From a bacterium (GTDB lineage: Bacteria; Armatimonadota; Zipacnadia; Zipacnadales; UBA11051): a DNA stretch of 64,000 nt. The notes under the pieces were generated by a model that was not told the DNA's origin, made no database searches, and saw only the letters and a program-made list of their open reading frames with translations. Positions within the stretch are counted from its first letter, which is position 1; each line of letters begins with the position of its first letter. Where the stretch lies: the NCBI GenBank assembly GCA_021372615.1, contig JAJFUB010000021.1, positions 43,140 to 107,139 on the forward strand, given 5' to 3'. Of the stretch, positions 27,895-36,843 are shown one piece after another. The translations under genes and the position numbers were made by a program.

Positions 27895-29658
27895 ATGGCC
27901 CAGACGACCAAGCTCAGCGCGGATGTGGCGGTGGTGGGTGGGGGGCTGGCCGGCGTATGCGCCGCCATCGCCGCCGCCCGGCACGGCGCGCAGACCATAC
28001 TCGTCCAGGACCGCCCGGTCCTGGGCGGCAACACCTCCTCGGAGATCCAGGTACACGCCACCGGGGCGGATTGCTCCGGTGGCCGTCCGCATGCCCGCGA
28101 GGGCGGCATCCTCGAGGAGATGCGCCTGACCGAAGCGGTGCGCAACCCGCAGCGGTGCGGACAGGTGTGGGACCTGGTGCTGTGGGAGTGGGTCACCCGC
28201 GAGCCGAAGCTGACGCTGCTGCTGAACACGATCTGCACGGGGGCCACCGTGGGCGACGGGGTCATCAAGTCCATTACCGCCGAGCGGCAGAGCACCGAGG
28301 ACGTATTCGAGATCGCAGCTCGGGTCTACATAGACTGCAGCGGTGACGGACGCCTGGCGGCCGAGGCCGGGGCGGGGTTCATGATGGGGCGCGAGGGCCA
28401 GCAGGAGTTCGGCGAGCCCGATGCCGAGGGGCCCGACGGCAAGACCATGGGCTGCAGCCTGATGTTCGTCGCCAGGGACATGGGCGTGCCGGTGCCCTTC
28501 ACGGCGCCGCCGTGGGCGATCCCGTTCAGCGACGAGACGCTGCCCCACCGCGGCCACATGGAGCTGTCGCACGGGCACTGGTGGATCGAGTACGGGGGCG
28601 AGCTGGATGTCGTCAAGGACTACGAGGCGATCCGCGACCACCTGCTGGCATGTCTGATGGGCCTGTGGGACCATGTGAAGAACGGCGGGCGACACGGGGC
28701 CGAGAACTGGGCGCTGACCTGGTTCTCGTTCGTCCCCGGCAAGCGAGAGAGCCGGCGTATCATCGGCGAGCACATCCTGACCGAGGTGGACCTGCTGGAG
28801 CTGCGGCAGTTCCCCGATGCCGTGGCGCACGGTGGCTGGTCCATTGACACTCATCCGCCGGCCGGCATCCATTCCCCCGAGCCGCCCTGCAAGTTTGTGG
28901 GCACGCCCGACGTGTACGGCATTCCGCTGCGCTCGCTGATCTCGCGGGACCGGGGCAACCTGATGATGGCGGGGCGCTGCCATTCGGCGACCCACATGGC
29001 GATGGCCTCGACGCGCGTGGCGGCCACCGGGGCAGCGATGGGGCAGGCCGCGGGCACGGCGGCAGCGCTGGCGGCGCGGCATGGCTGCCTGCCGCTGGCC
29101 GTGGCCGAGCAGCACATCGGGGAGCTGCAGCAGACGCTGCTGCGCGATGACCACTTCATCCCGAACGTGGTGAACGAGGACCCGGCGGACCTGGCGCGGC
29201 AGGCGACCATCACCGCGAGCAGCGCGGCGCCCGACGGCGCGCCGGAGAAGGTGGCCGACGGCGTGACGCGGCTACGCGACGGCGACATCCACCAGTGGGT
29301 GTCGGCCGAGGGCCAGCCGCTGCCGCAGTGGCTGCAGCTTGAGTGGAGCGCGCCGGTGACGGTGGGCGAGCTGCAGTTCGTCTTCGACAGCGGCTTCGCG
29401 CGGCCGCTGACGCTCACGCAGAGCGACGGCTTCAACTCACGCATCGTGCGCGGCCCGCAGCCGGAGACCGTGCGGGACTACGTGATCGAGGCGCGGCAGG
29501 GCGGGCAGTGGGTGGAGATCGCGCGGGCCTACGACAACTTCCAGCGCAAGGTGGTGCACCAGTTCGAGGCGCGGGAGGTGGAGGCGGTGCGACTGGTGGT
29601 GAGCCGCACACAGGGCGACCCGCAGGCGCGGGTGTATGAGGTCAGGGCGTACGGGTAG
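27895..29658 (+). CDS. FAD-dependent oxidoreductase fused to a discoidin-like domain
   Basis: 587 residues, with AAGGAG 7 bases before the ATG. The dinucleotide fold is VAVVGGGLAGVCAAIAAAR (GxGxxG at 15-20), followed by the LGGNTSSEIQ element typical of the large FAD_oxidored family, and a second FAD contact SRDRGNLMMAGRCHSATH. From about residue 435 an F5/8-type sandwich follows (ATITASSAAPDGAPEKVADG; VTVGELQFVFDSGF), which is unusual because no signal peptide is present. Probably oxidises a sugar or polyol (inference from context). First gene of the plus-strand set, divergent from the BNR gene. Confidence 0.88.
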   Translation: MAQTTKLSADVAVVGGGLAGVCAAIAAARHGAQTILVQDRPVLGGNTSSEIQVHATGADCSGGRPHAREGGILEEMRLTEAVRNPQRCGQVWDLVLWEWVTREPKLTLLLNTICTGATVGDGVIKSITAERQSTEDVFEIAARVYIDCSGDGRLAAEAGAGFMMGREGQQEFGEPDAEGPDGKTMGCSLMFVARDMGVPVPFTAPPWAIPFSDETLPHRGHMELSHGHWWIEYGGELDVVKDYEAIRDHLLACLMGLWDHVKNGGRHGAENWALTWFSFVPGKRESRRIIGEHILTEVDLLELRQFPDAVAHGGWSIDTHPPAGIHSPEPPCKFVGTPDVYGIPLRSLISRDRGNLMMAGRCHSATHMAMASTRVAATGAAMGQAAGTAAALAARHGCLPLAVAEQHIGELQQTLLRDDHFIPNVVNEDPADLARQATITASSAAPDGAPEKVADGVTRLRDGDIHQWVSAEGQPLPQWLQLEWSAPVTVGELQFVFDSGFARPLTLTQSDGFNSRIVRGPQPETVRDYVIEARQGGQWVEIARAYDNFQRKVVHQFEAREVEAVRLVVSRTQGDPQARVYEVRAYG

Positions 29659-29682
29659 GTGAGAGCCGCGCTCCAACGGGGG

Positions 29683-30435
29683 CTACACGCCAGGGCCTAG
29701 CTTGGCCAGGACGAAGGCGACGGCGAAGCCGAGGATCGTCATCGGGGTGATGAGGAAGCCGCCCTCGTGGTAGGCCTCCGGGATCATGCTGTTGGCCAGC
29801 ATCGAGAGGATCGAGCCGGCGGCGAAGCCCTTGATGATCCCCTCGGCCTCGGGCGAGAGGGTGCTCAGGAAGGCGTACGACGCGACCACGATCACGGTGA
29901 GCAACAGGCTGGTCGCCGACCAGATGCCGTAGACCCACTTGCGGCTGTGACCTTCCTGGAGCAGCCCCGGCACCGAGGAGATCGCTTCCGGCAGGTTGGA
30001 CAGGAAGATCGCCCCGGCCATCAGCAGGCCGGTGCCGTGGCCGTTGGAGAGGCTGACACCCAGGGCGACCGACTCGGGGACGCCATCGAGGATGGCGCCC
30101 AGCGTGATGACCGAGCCGGTCGCGTCGGCCGTCTCAGCCAGGTACTGCTTGGCCCGGTGGTTGCGGGCGCCGGCGCGGTGCAGGAAGTAGTCGCCGACCA
30201 GGAAGACCAGCCCGCCGAGGCCGAAGCCGGACAGAGCAGCATCGAATCCGCCGGCCTGGAAGGCCTCCTCCATCAGCACGAAGGTGACGGCGCAGACGAG
30301 GACCCCCGAACCGAAGGCCATGAACATCGCCGTGGCGCGACGGGAGATGCGGAGCCTGAGCCCCAGGCACGCTCCCACCAACAGGGAGAGACCGGAGACC
30401 GCACCATAGATGATTGCATCGAGCATATTCCCCAT
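29683..30435 (-). CDS. ZIP-family metal transporter
   Basis: 250 residues with about eight membrane helices. Start is ambiguous between ATG 30435 (MGNMLDAI) and ATG 30426, neither with a strong ribosome site. Family core motifs appear as ILDGVPESVALGVSL and FLSNLPEAISS. In canonical ZIP/ZupT proteins the first motif starts with His (HNxPEG), replaced here by Asp-Gly, so metal choice may differ. Expected role: uptake of zinc, iron or other divalent metals across the inner membrane. It converges with the FAD oxidoreductase and diverges from the DUF4855 gene with almost no gap. Confidence 0.88.
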   Translation of the reverse strand: MGNMLDAIIYGAVSGLSLLVGACLGLRLRISRRATAMFMAFGSGVLVCAVTFVLMEEAFQAGGFDAALSGFGLGGLVFLVGDYFLHRAGARNHRAKQYLAETADATGSVITLGAILDGVPESVALGVSLSNGHGTGLLMAGAIFLSNLPEAISSVPGLLQEGHSRKWVYGIWSATSLLLTVIVVASYAFLSTLSPEAEGIIKGFAAGSILSMLANSMIPEAYHEGGFLITPMTILGFAVAFVLAKLGPGV

Positions 30436-30466
30436 TATGCGACGGCGACGGGCGGAGACCTCCGTC

Positions 30467-32074
30467 ATGCCGCCACCGCGCCCGCCCCGGCCAGGCGCGC
30501 GGCCGGCCGCCCCGACCACGCGTGCAGTGAGGTGCTCCTGCCTGGTGTTGCTGCTGACCGCGGCCGCCTCCTGTGCGGCGCAGGCCGCCTATCTGCCGCC
30601 GGGCACGCCCGAGGTGGACGGTATCCACGACCTGGTGCTGATCTACCAAGGCCTGAAGTCCCGCCCCACCTGGAACAAACAGGCGCTGCTGCCCTATGTG
30701 GCCTATGTGGATGAGCAGGGAGTGCCGCGGGACTGGCTGTTCGATGGGTTCCTGTTCATCGAGTTCGCCACCGATGACGGGATCTACATCCACCATCATC
30801 TCAAGGACAAGCGCCTGCCGACGATCGCGGACTGGCAGTGGCTGGCCGACGGCTGGTTCCGTCCGGGCAACGGCCTCGACGGCCTGGAGGAGGCGACGGC
30901 GGAGGCGGGCGCGAAGCTCGGGCAGCCGGACCGCATGTCACCGGTGGTGATCACGCTGCCCCTGCCGCTGAGTGCCGACGAGGCGTTCGGCCCGCTGCCC
31001 GGCGAGACCGGGAAGCTGAACTTCTCTCGGCTACACGACCGCCAGTACGCCCTCAAGTGGTACATAGACCGTGTGCGGCAGCAGTTCCAGCAGCGCGCGT
31101 ACCGCCACCTGAAGCTGGCGGGGTTCTACTGGACGCCGGAGTCAATCCCGCCCGACGACCGCGAACTGGTGACGTCCACCTCCGCCTATCTCAAGGCCGT
31201 CGGGCTGCATCACTACTGGATCCCTTACCACGGGGCGACGAGCATCCGGCAGTGGCGCGACCTGGGCCTGGCGGGCATGATGATCCAGCCCAACTACTTC
31301 TTCCCGACCCCGCCCCCGGCCGAGAACCGCTTCATGATTACGGCGAAGATGGCGCGGCTGGTGGGTGGCGGCATCGAGATGGAGTTTGACGGTCGCGCGC
31401 TGAGCAGCGACGACTTCCACCGGCGGATGCTGGGCTACCTCGATGCGGGCGTGTACTACGGGTGGATGAATGACGCTTTGCTGGGCTGGTATGAGGGGGG
31501 CGGGGCGCTGGGCAAGATGGCGGCCAGCCCCGGGCGCGGCCGCGAGCTGTACCGCAAGGTCTACGAGTTCGTGAAGGGGACGTACCAGCCGTCCGGCCAG
31601 TGGGACTTCTCGCGGTTCCCCATCGCAGAGCGTAACAACAGTCTCAACCTGGCGCTGGCCGGGCGAGGGGCGCAGGTCAGCGGCGCCCCCAAGCGGCCGG
31701 AGTGGGGCGATGACATCGGCCCGGAGAAGCTGGTGGACGGCGACATTGACACGTACGGGGGGATGAGCGGCTTTGCGGCGTTCTTCATCCCCGGCGCGGT
31801 GACCATCGAGTTGCCCCAACCGGCGACCGTCGCGCGCACGCAGATCATGTTCTTCGAGACCGACGGGCGGTTCCACCGCTACAAGGTGGAGAGTTCGGCA
31901 GACGGGCAGACCTGGGAGGCGGCGGTGGACAAGAGCGCGGGGGAGTGGCGGGGGTGGCAGGTGGACAAGTTCGCGCCAAGGCAAGCCAGGTACGTGCGCC
32001 TGACCGTGCTCCACAACTCCGCCAACAGCATTGCCGCGGTAGTCGAGTTCGAGGTCTACAGCGCCCCGGAGTAG
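30467..32074 (+). CDS. Secreted DUF4855 protein with C-terminal discoidin domain
   Basis: 535 residues from ATG 30467, preferred because GGAG precedes it and it gives an export signal (RCSCLVLLLTAAASCAAQAA); an upstream ATG at 30437 is possible. The DUF4855 core is clear: HDLVLIYQGLKSRPTWNKQA, LLPYVAYVDEQG, DWLFDGFLFIEF and FYWTPESIPPDD. DUF4855 is a TIM-barrel-like, glycosidase-related family without a firmly established reaction. Residues about 405-535 form an F5/8 type C domain (VTIELPQPATVARTQIMFFE; RYVRLTVLHNSANSIAAVVE). The context indicates polysaccharide handling outside the cell. Confidence 0.88.
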   Translation: MPPPRPPRPGARPAAPTTRAVRCSCLVLLLTAAASCAAQAAYLPPGTPEVDGIHDLVLIYQGLKSRPTWNKQALLPYVAYVDEQGVPRDWLFDGFLFIEFATDDGIYIHHHLKDKRLPTIADWQWLADGWFRPGNGLDGLEEATAEAGAKLGQPDRMSPVVITLPLPLSADEAFGPLPGETGKLNFSRLHDRQYALKWYIDRVRQQFQQRAYRHLKLAGFYWTPESIPPDDRELVTSTSAYLKAVGLHHYWIPYHGATSIRQWRDLGLAGMMIQPNYFFPTPPPAENRFMITAKMARLVGGGIEMEFDGRALSSDDFHRRMLGYLDAGVYYGWMNDALLGWYEGGGALGKMAASPGRGRELYRKVYEFVKGTYQPSGQWDFSRFPIAERNNSLNLALAGRGAQVSGAPKRPEWGDDIGPEKLVDGDIDTYGGMSGFAAFFIPGAVTIELPQPATVARTQIMFFETDGRFHRYKVESSADGQTWEAAVDKSAGEWRGWQVDKFAPRQARYVRLTVLHNSANSIAAVVEFEVYSAPE

Positions 32075-32200
32075 GGCACGAATGCGGCGCCGGAGGCAGG
32101 CCCGAAGGGCCAGGCAGGGAAATGACCGGGGGTGGAGGGGCGGAAGAGGCAGACGCATGACGCACAAACGGCATGACGCCAATGAGAGAGGACCTAGAAA

Positions 32201-32962
32201 ATGAGCAAGATCGGTCTGCAGTTGATCGTGTACGGACAGCGACAGCGTGATGACCTGGCCGGCGTGCTGGCGGAGGTCAAGGCAGTTGGGTACGACGGAG
32301 CCGAGACGGGCGGCGACGGCCACGGGCTCCTGGGCGCCGAGGTCATCATCAACACTTTCAAGAACGCCGGCCTGGCCCTCACGGGCATCCACTGCGGCTA
32401 TGGTGACATGGTTGACGAGGCGAAGGTCAAGGACCACATCGCGTTCCTCAAGCAGGCGGGCTCGCGGTTCATGATCTGCTCGGGCGTGGCCGACAACAAC
32501 GCCATCGCCGGCTACGAGCAGTCGGCCGACACCTTCAACAAGGTCGGGCAGATGTGCGTGGATGCCGGGCTGACGTTCTGCTACCACCACCATGCCTGGG
32601 AGTTCAAGCCGCTCGAGGGCGGCAAGCAGGGCATCTACACGCTCATCGAGCGGACCTGCCCGAAGCTGGTGAAGCTGAACATTGACGTCTTCTGGGTGCA
32701 CATCGGTGGGGCGAACCCGGCGAAGTTCATCGCCAAGTATTCCGACCGCGCCGGGTACTACCACTTCAAGGACGGCGCCAAGACCGCCGACGGCCAGACG
32801 TTCATCGAGCTGGGTCAGGGCGAAGTGGACCTGGTGGGCGCCAAGGATGAAGCGCTCAAGCACCCGCTGGACTGGATCGTGTGCGAGCAGGACCGCACGA
32901 CGAAGGAGCCGAAGGTCTCGATCAAGGAGAGCTTCGACTACCTCAAGAGCATCGGGCTGTAG
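32201..32962 (+). CDS. Sugar phosphate isomerase/epimerase family protein
   Basis: 253 residues, cytoplasmic. Xylose-isomerase-like/AP-endonuclease-2 TIM barrel: starts IGLQLIVYGQR, has the conserved VKAVGYDGAETGG strand-helix, metal-site residues in LTFCYHHHAWEFKPLE and LNIDVFWVHIGGANP, and HFKDG. AGAGAGGACC lies before the ATG. Likely interconverts keto- and aldo-sugars or inosose-type intermediates produced by the upstream enzymes (inference). A 27 bp inverted repeat 20 bp after its stop may shape the downstream transcript. Confidence 0.88.
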   Translation: MSKIGLQLIVYGQRQRDDLAGVLAEVKAVGYDGAETGGDGHGLLGAEVIINTFKNAGLALTGIHCGYGDMVDEAKVKDHIAFLKQAGSRFMICSGVADNNAIAGYEQSADTFNKVGQMCVDAGLTFCYHHHAWEFKPLEGGKQGIYTLIERTCPKLVKLNIDVFWVHIGGANPAKFIAKYSDRAGYYHFKDGAKTADGQTFIELGQGEVDLVGAKDEALKHPLDWIVCEQDRTTKEPKVSIKESFDYLKSIGL

Positions 32963-32982
32963 GGCTGTTGCTGGAGCGCGGC

Positions 32983-33058
32983 TGTAGGGCGGGGGCTTGT
33001 ACCCCGCCCAGTCGTTCGGTCTGTGGCCTAAGGGCGGGGTACAAGCCCCCATCCTACA
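32983..33058. repeat. 27 bp inverted repeat (hairpin) downstream of the isomerase gene
   Basis: Arms 32983-33009 and 33032-33058 match at 25 of 27 positions, with a core of GGGGGCTTGTACCCCGCCC and a 22-base loop. No T-run on either strand. Related in style to other intergenic GC hairpins in the window. Confidence 0.75.
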
Positions 33059-33079
33059 ACGCCAGGGGAGGGTCCGACC

Positions 33080-34048
33080 ATGCGCAAGCAACTGGATGGT
33101 CTGCGCTGGGAAACCTGCTGGATGACCGAGGTGGGCTGCCTGAAGGGCTGCCTGGCCCATCTGGGTGTGGAGATCACGCTGCCGCACCTGTACGGGCTGA
33201 GCGCCTACGCCTTCGTCATCAACATGCACGAGGTGGCCTGCCCGAGCAGCCCCACGGCCTGGCGCAGCGCCGACCTAGTGGCGGCGCTGCTGCCCAACCT
33301 CGGCGCCCAGGCGGAGTTCGCCCTGGGCAGCACGGAGACGGGCGGCCTGGCCGAGGCCCAGGCCAATGCCTGGGAGTTGGCACGGCGCTATCTGGACGCC
33401 GGGCTCCCGGTCTATGGCTGGGAGCTGCATTGGCCCGAGTACTACGTCGTGCACGGCTACGACCATGTCGGCTACTACTACCGGGGCCCCGGCTGTGAGG
33501 ACGGGGGCGGGCCGAAGCCGTGGCAGGAGCTGGGGGCCACGGAGATCGGCATGGTCTACGTGGCCGGGCTGAAGCCCTGCCCGCGTACCTCGACCCAGGC
33601 GGCGGTGGCCGACGCGCTCGAAGTGGCGTTGCAGCTCGCGGAGCCCGACAACCCCTGGCGCCTGGAGAACTACACGACCGGGCCGGCCGCCTACGACGTG
33701 TGGGCCAACGCCCTGGCCAGCGGCATCGCCAGCGAGTTCGGCCACCGCTATTGCGCCTCGGTGTGGGCCGAAGGCCGCCACCACGCCGTGCGCTTCCTGA
33801 CCGAGCTGGCCGAGAGCCTGCAGGGCGCGGCCGGCGAGGCCGCCCAGGAGGCCCTGGCGGCGTACCGGCGTGTGAATGTGCTGCTGGGCACGGTGGCCCA
33901 GGAGCATGTGTTCCTGCCCTACGACCAGATCCCCGAGGGGCAGACGCTGCAGAGCGCCGAGTCGGCCAGTATGTTGCGGCAGGCGGGGGAGGCCGAGACG
34001 GAAGGGCTGACGGCGCTCAGGAAGCTGGCGGAGGCCCTGCGCGGCTGA
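33080..34048 (+). CDS. BtrH-like/C39-peptidase-like protein of unknown role
   Basis: 322 residues, with GGGAGGG before the ATG. The N-terminus (ETCWMTEVGCLKGCLAHLG, then GLSAYAFVINMHE) resembles the BtrH N-terminal fold, a papain/C39-like acyltransferase or peptidase unit in which a cysteine near the N-terminus (C13 or C20 here) is the likely nucleophile and a later His (H50) could assist. No signal peptide. The C-terminal 100 residues are helical. It is followed by a polysaccharide deacetylase and a threonine ammonia-lyase on the same strand. An amidating or acyl-transfer function is speculative. Confidence 0.5.
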   Translation: MRKQLDGLRWETCWMTEVGCLKGCLAHLGVEITLPHLYGLSAYAFVINMHEVACPSSPTAWRSADLVAALLPNLGAQAEFALGSTETGGLAEAQANAWELARRYLDAGLPVYGWELHWPEYYVVHGYDHVGYYYRGPGCEDGGGPKPWQELGATEIGMVYVAGLKPCPRTSTQAAVADALEVALQLAEPDNPWRLENYTTGPAAYDVWANALASGIASEFGHRYCASVWAEGRHHAVRFLTELAESLQGAAGEAAQEALAAYRRVNVLLGTVAQEHVFLPYDQIPEGQTLQSAESASMLRQAGEAETEGLTALRKLAEALRG

Positions 34049-34072
34049 ATCCCCAAGACACAGGCGGACTGC

Positions 34073-35530
34073 ATGAAGCAACTCCCATACCTGTCGTTCC
34101 TCGTCCTGCTGCCGACACTCGCCCACGGGTGGCCGATCATGAACTCCTCTAGCCAACGTCTCACGCTGCGGTTCGCGTCCGCGGCCGAGGCCAACTTGGC
34201 GAAGCTGAGCTTCGCCCCGGTCTACGACGACCGGGAGTGGGCGCTGTCGGCCCGGTGGGACGACAGCAACCCCAACAGCCTCGTCATGCGCGAGCACATG
34301 GCCAGGTACGGGCTGAAGGGCACGTTCTACCTGACGGGCACCGACCCACAGGGGCGGCTCGGCGAGCAGTTCGCGCGCGACCTCATGCGCGACGGGTTCT
34401 CCATCGGCGGCCACACCCAGACCCACCCCTCGCTGACGATGGTGCCGCCCAATGAGATCTGGCAGCAGATCATGGCCAACCGCATCGAGCGCGAGGCGCA
34501 GACCGACACGCCGATCAACTCGTTCGCCTTCCCCAACGGCCGGTACAGGTCCGACACCGATCCGCAGGCCATGGCGGACATCACGGCGGCGCTGGAACGG
34601 GCGGGGTACTTCCACTGCGTCTACACCGACTTCGTGCGCAACAACCCGCACCTGAAGCAAGCGGAGTGGACGACCGGGTGGCAGGTCGTACCCGGCGACA
34701 AGGTGGTGGACGCGGCGAAGTTCCAGGAGAACCTCGACAAGATCCTGCGCTTCAAGGACACCTATCAGACGACCTCGCACTGCATCTTCCTGGGGGTGCA
34801 TGCCTGGCAGCAGGGCGAGGAGTGGCCGAAGTTCGACGCGGTGCTGCAGACGCTGACAGACCGCAACTGGTGGATCTGCAACCAGACGGAGTGGGCGGCG
34901 TACTCGCGCCAGGCGCGGGAGGCGACCTGCCGGCAAGAGGAGACCGCGGCGGCGCAGCCGGCGCGCGAGTACACGATCACGCGCCCCGTCGCGGCCGAAC
35001 TGGGGGCCGCGGTGCCGCTGACGGTGGTGGTGCAGGGAGCCGCGCCGCAGCAGGCGCTGTGCGAGGGGCAGCCGGTGACGATCGAGCAGCGCGGGGGCCG
35101 GGCGATCATCAACCTGCCGGCAGGGCAGGAGGGGGCACCACCGGCGAAGATTGACCACGTCGCGGTCGAGGCCGGGAGCCAGGAGTACGTCGTCTCGAAG
35201 GACTTCCCGGGGCTGCGCTTCCGGATGCAGTTGCAGCCCCGAGGCGAGCAGCCCGGCCTGACCCTGCAGTGGCAGCCGGCGCCCGAACTGACGGGGGTCG
35301 CGGTCAGTTGCCGCCTGCCGCTGCGCTATCTGCAGAGCGGTGGGGCAGGCCTGCCGACCGCCGAGGGGAGCCGGCTGGAGCAGCCGCTCGCCCGCTTCCC
35401 GCTGCAAGAGCGGCCCGACCTCGAGCGCTACCGGAGCGGGCCGGAGTACTTTGTCGTGCAGTTTGACTTCACGTCCCAGTGGGGGCCGGGCCGCATCTAC
35501 GTGACGACCCAGGCGGATGTGGATGGCTAG
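34073..35530 (+). CDS. Polysaccharide deacetylase (NodB-like) with C-terminal beta domain
   Basis: 485 residues with a signal peptide (MKQLPYLSFLVLLPTLAHG). NodB motifs: SARWDDS (D63, D64), GGHTQTHPSL (H114, H118) and FPNGRY, followed by HCIFLGVHAWQ. Expected reaction: metal-dependent N- or O-deacetylation of an extracellular glycan. The region after residue 300 is a beta-rich module of about 185 residues (YTITRPVAAELGAAVPLTVV) that I cannot assign. Starts 24 bp after the BtrH-like gene; the ribosome site is weak. Confidence 0.87.
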   Translation: MKQLPYLSFLVLLPTLAHGWPIMNSSSQRLTLRFASAAEANLAKLSFAPVYDDREWALSARWDDSNPNSLVMREHMARYGLKGTFYLTGTDPQGRLGEQFARDLMRDGFSIGGHTQTHPSLTMVPPNEIWQQIMANRIEREAQTDTPINSFAFPNGRYRSDTDPQAMADITAALERAGYFHCVYTDFVRNNPHLKQAEWTTGWQVVPGDKVVDAAKFQENLDKILRFKDTYQTTSHCIFLGVHAWQQGEEWPKFDAVLQTLTDRNWWICNQTEWAAYSRQAREATCRQEETAAAQPAREYTITRPVAAELGAAVPLTVVVQGAAPQQALCEGQPVTIEQRGGRAIINLPAGQEGAPPAKIDHVAVEAGSQEYVVSKDFPGLRFRMQLQPRGEQPGLTLQWQPAPELTGVAVSCRLPLRYLQSGGAGLPTAEGSRLEQPLARFPLQERPDLERYRSGPEYFVVQFDFTSQWGPGRIYVTTQADVDG

Positions 35531-35542
35531 GAGCGAGCCGGC

Positions 35543-36745
35543 ATGGTGAGCTGGCAGGACATCGCGGACGCGCGCGGGCGGATCGCGTCGCTGGCACGGG
35601 TCACGCCGTTGCTGCCGATCAACGAGCATGTGGACGGCGCGCGGCGGGTGCTGCTGAAGCTGGAGAGCCTGCAGTACACCGGCGCCTTCAAGATCCGCGG
35701 GGCGGCCAACTGCCTGGCGCAGCTTTCCGCAGCGGAGCGGGAGCGGGGCGTGATGGCGGCGTCGGCGGGCAACCACGCGCAGGGCGTGGCGGCTGCCGCG
35801 GCGGCCATGGGCATCACGGCGACCATCGTCATGCCCGAGACCACGCCGCTGGTGAAGGTCGAGCGCACCCGACGCTATGGCGCCACCGTCATCCTCGACG
35901 GCCCGGACTTCGAGGCAGCCTACGCGCACGCCCAGGACCTGTGCGGGCAGCGCAACTGCGTCTTCATCCACCCCTTCGCCGATGAGCGCGTGATCGCCGG
36001 ACAGGGCACCGTCGGCCTGGAGTTGCTCGACCAGGCCCCCGAGATGGACAGCGTCGTCGTGCCCGTCGGGGGCGGTGGGCTCATCGCCGGCACAGCACTG
36101 GCGATCAAGCAGCGGCGGCCCGAGGTGCGCGTGTTCGGCGTGCAGACCGAGGCCGTGCCGGCGCTGGCGCAGTCCTTCGCGCAGGGGCAGCCGGTGGCCG
36201 TCAAGCCGCAGCCAACCATCGCCGAGGGCATCGCCGTCGGACAGCCTTCGGAGGTGACATTCGGGCTCATTGAGCAGGTCGTGGATGACATCGTGACGGT
36301 GACCGAGGCACAGATCGCCGCGGCGATGCTGGACCTGTTGGAGGACCACAAGCTGGTGGTGGAGGGGGCCGGGGCGGCGCCGCTGGCGGCCGTGCCGCAG
36401 CTGGGGGAGAGGCTGGGGCGGCAGACAGTGCTGCTGGTGTCGGGGGGCAATGTGGACGTGACGACCCTGGGCGCGGTGATAGACCGCGGGCTGGCGCAGG
36501 CGGGCCGCGCGGTGCGGCTGCGCGTGGACCTGCCCGACCACCCCGGGGCGCTCGCGAAGTTCGCGCGGATCATCGGCGAGGCCGGGGCGAACATCGTGGA
36601 GATTCTGCACAACCGCACGACCGGGCACATTGAGGTGGGGGAGGCCGAGGTCGAGGTCGTGCTACACACGCGCGGCCCCGAGCATGTCGGCGAGATGCTG
36701 GAGCTGCTGCGCGCGCGAGGCTACAACGCGCGGCGGCATGAGTGA
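35543..36745 (+). CDS. ilvA: Threonine ammonia-lyase (PLP) with C-terminal ACT domain
   Basis: 400 residues. PLP-binding lysine K50 lies in YTGAFKIRGA; SAGNHAQG binds the cofactor and substrate, and PVGGGGLIAG holds the PLP phosphate. The last 75 residues form one ACT-type domain (LRVDLPDHPGALAKFARIIG). This is the short TdcB/IlvA2-like layout rather than the 500-residue biosynthetic form with two ACT-like modules. Reaction: L-threonine to 2-oxobutanoate and ammonia. GGAG precedes ATG 35543, 12 bp after the deacetylase stop. Its placement among sugar genes is unexplained. Confidence 0.9.
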   Translation: MVSWQDIADARGRIASLARVTPLLPINEHVDGARRVLLKLESLQYTGAFKIRGAANCLAQLSAAERERGVMAASAGNHAQGVAAAAAAMGITATIVMPETTPLVKVERTRRYGATVILDGPDFEAAYAHAQDLCGQRNCVFIHPFADERVIAGQGTVGLELLDQAPEMDSVVVPVGGGGLIAGTALAIKQRRPEVRVFGVQTEAVPALAQSFAQGQPVAVKPQPTIAEGIAVGQPSEVTFGLIEQVVDDIVTVTEAQIAAAMLDLLEDHKLVVEGAGAAPLAAVPQLGERLGRQTVLLVSGGNVDVTTLGAVIDRGLAQAGRAVRLRVDLPDHPGALAKFARIIGEAGANIVEILHNRTTGHIEVGEAEVEVVLHTRGPEHVGEMLELLRARGYNARRHE

Positions 36746-36820
36746 GCAGCTTTCTGCTTTCGTGCCGCTTTCTTGCGCCATGCAAGGACTGCGGAAGGAC
36801 TGCGCAGCGTTAGTGTTCTG

Positions 36821-36833
36821 GTAACATAGTTAC
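36821..36833. promoter_or_regulatory. Palindromic operator candidate before the ArsP-like permease gene
   Basis: GTAAC-ATA-GTTAC, a 5-3-5 palindrome ending 10 bp before the permease ATG, within an A/T-richer patch. The position is right for repressor control of the transporter locus. The regulator is not in the window. Confidence 0.4.
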
Positions 36834-36843
36834 ACCAACGGAC

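Noticed and set aside
33275..36628. 1117-codon minus-strand open frame
   Set aside because: Antisense to three recognisable genes (BtrH-like, deacetylase, ilvA); low-complexity composition typical of shadow frames.
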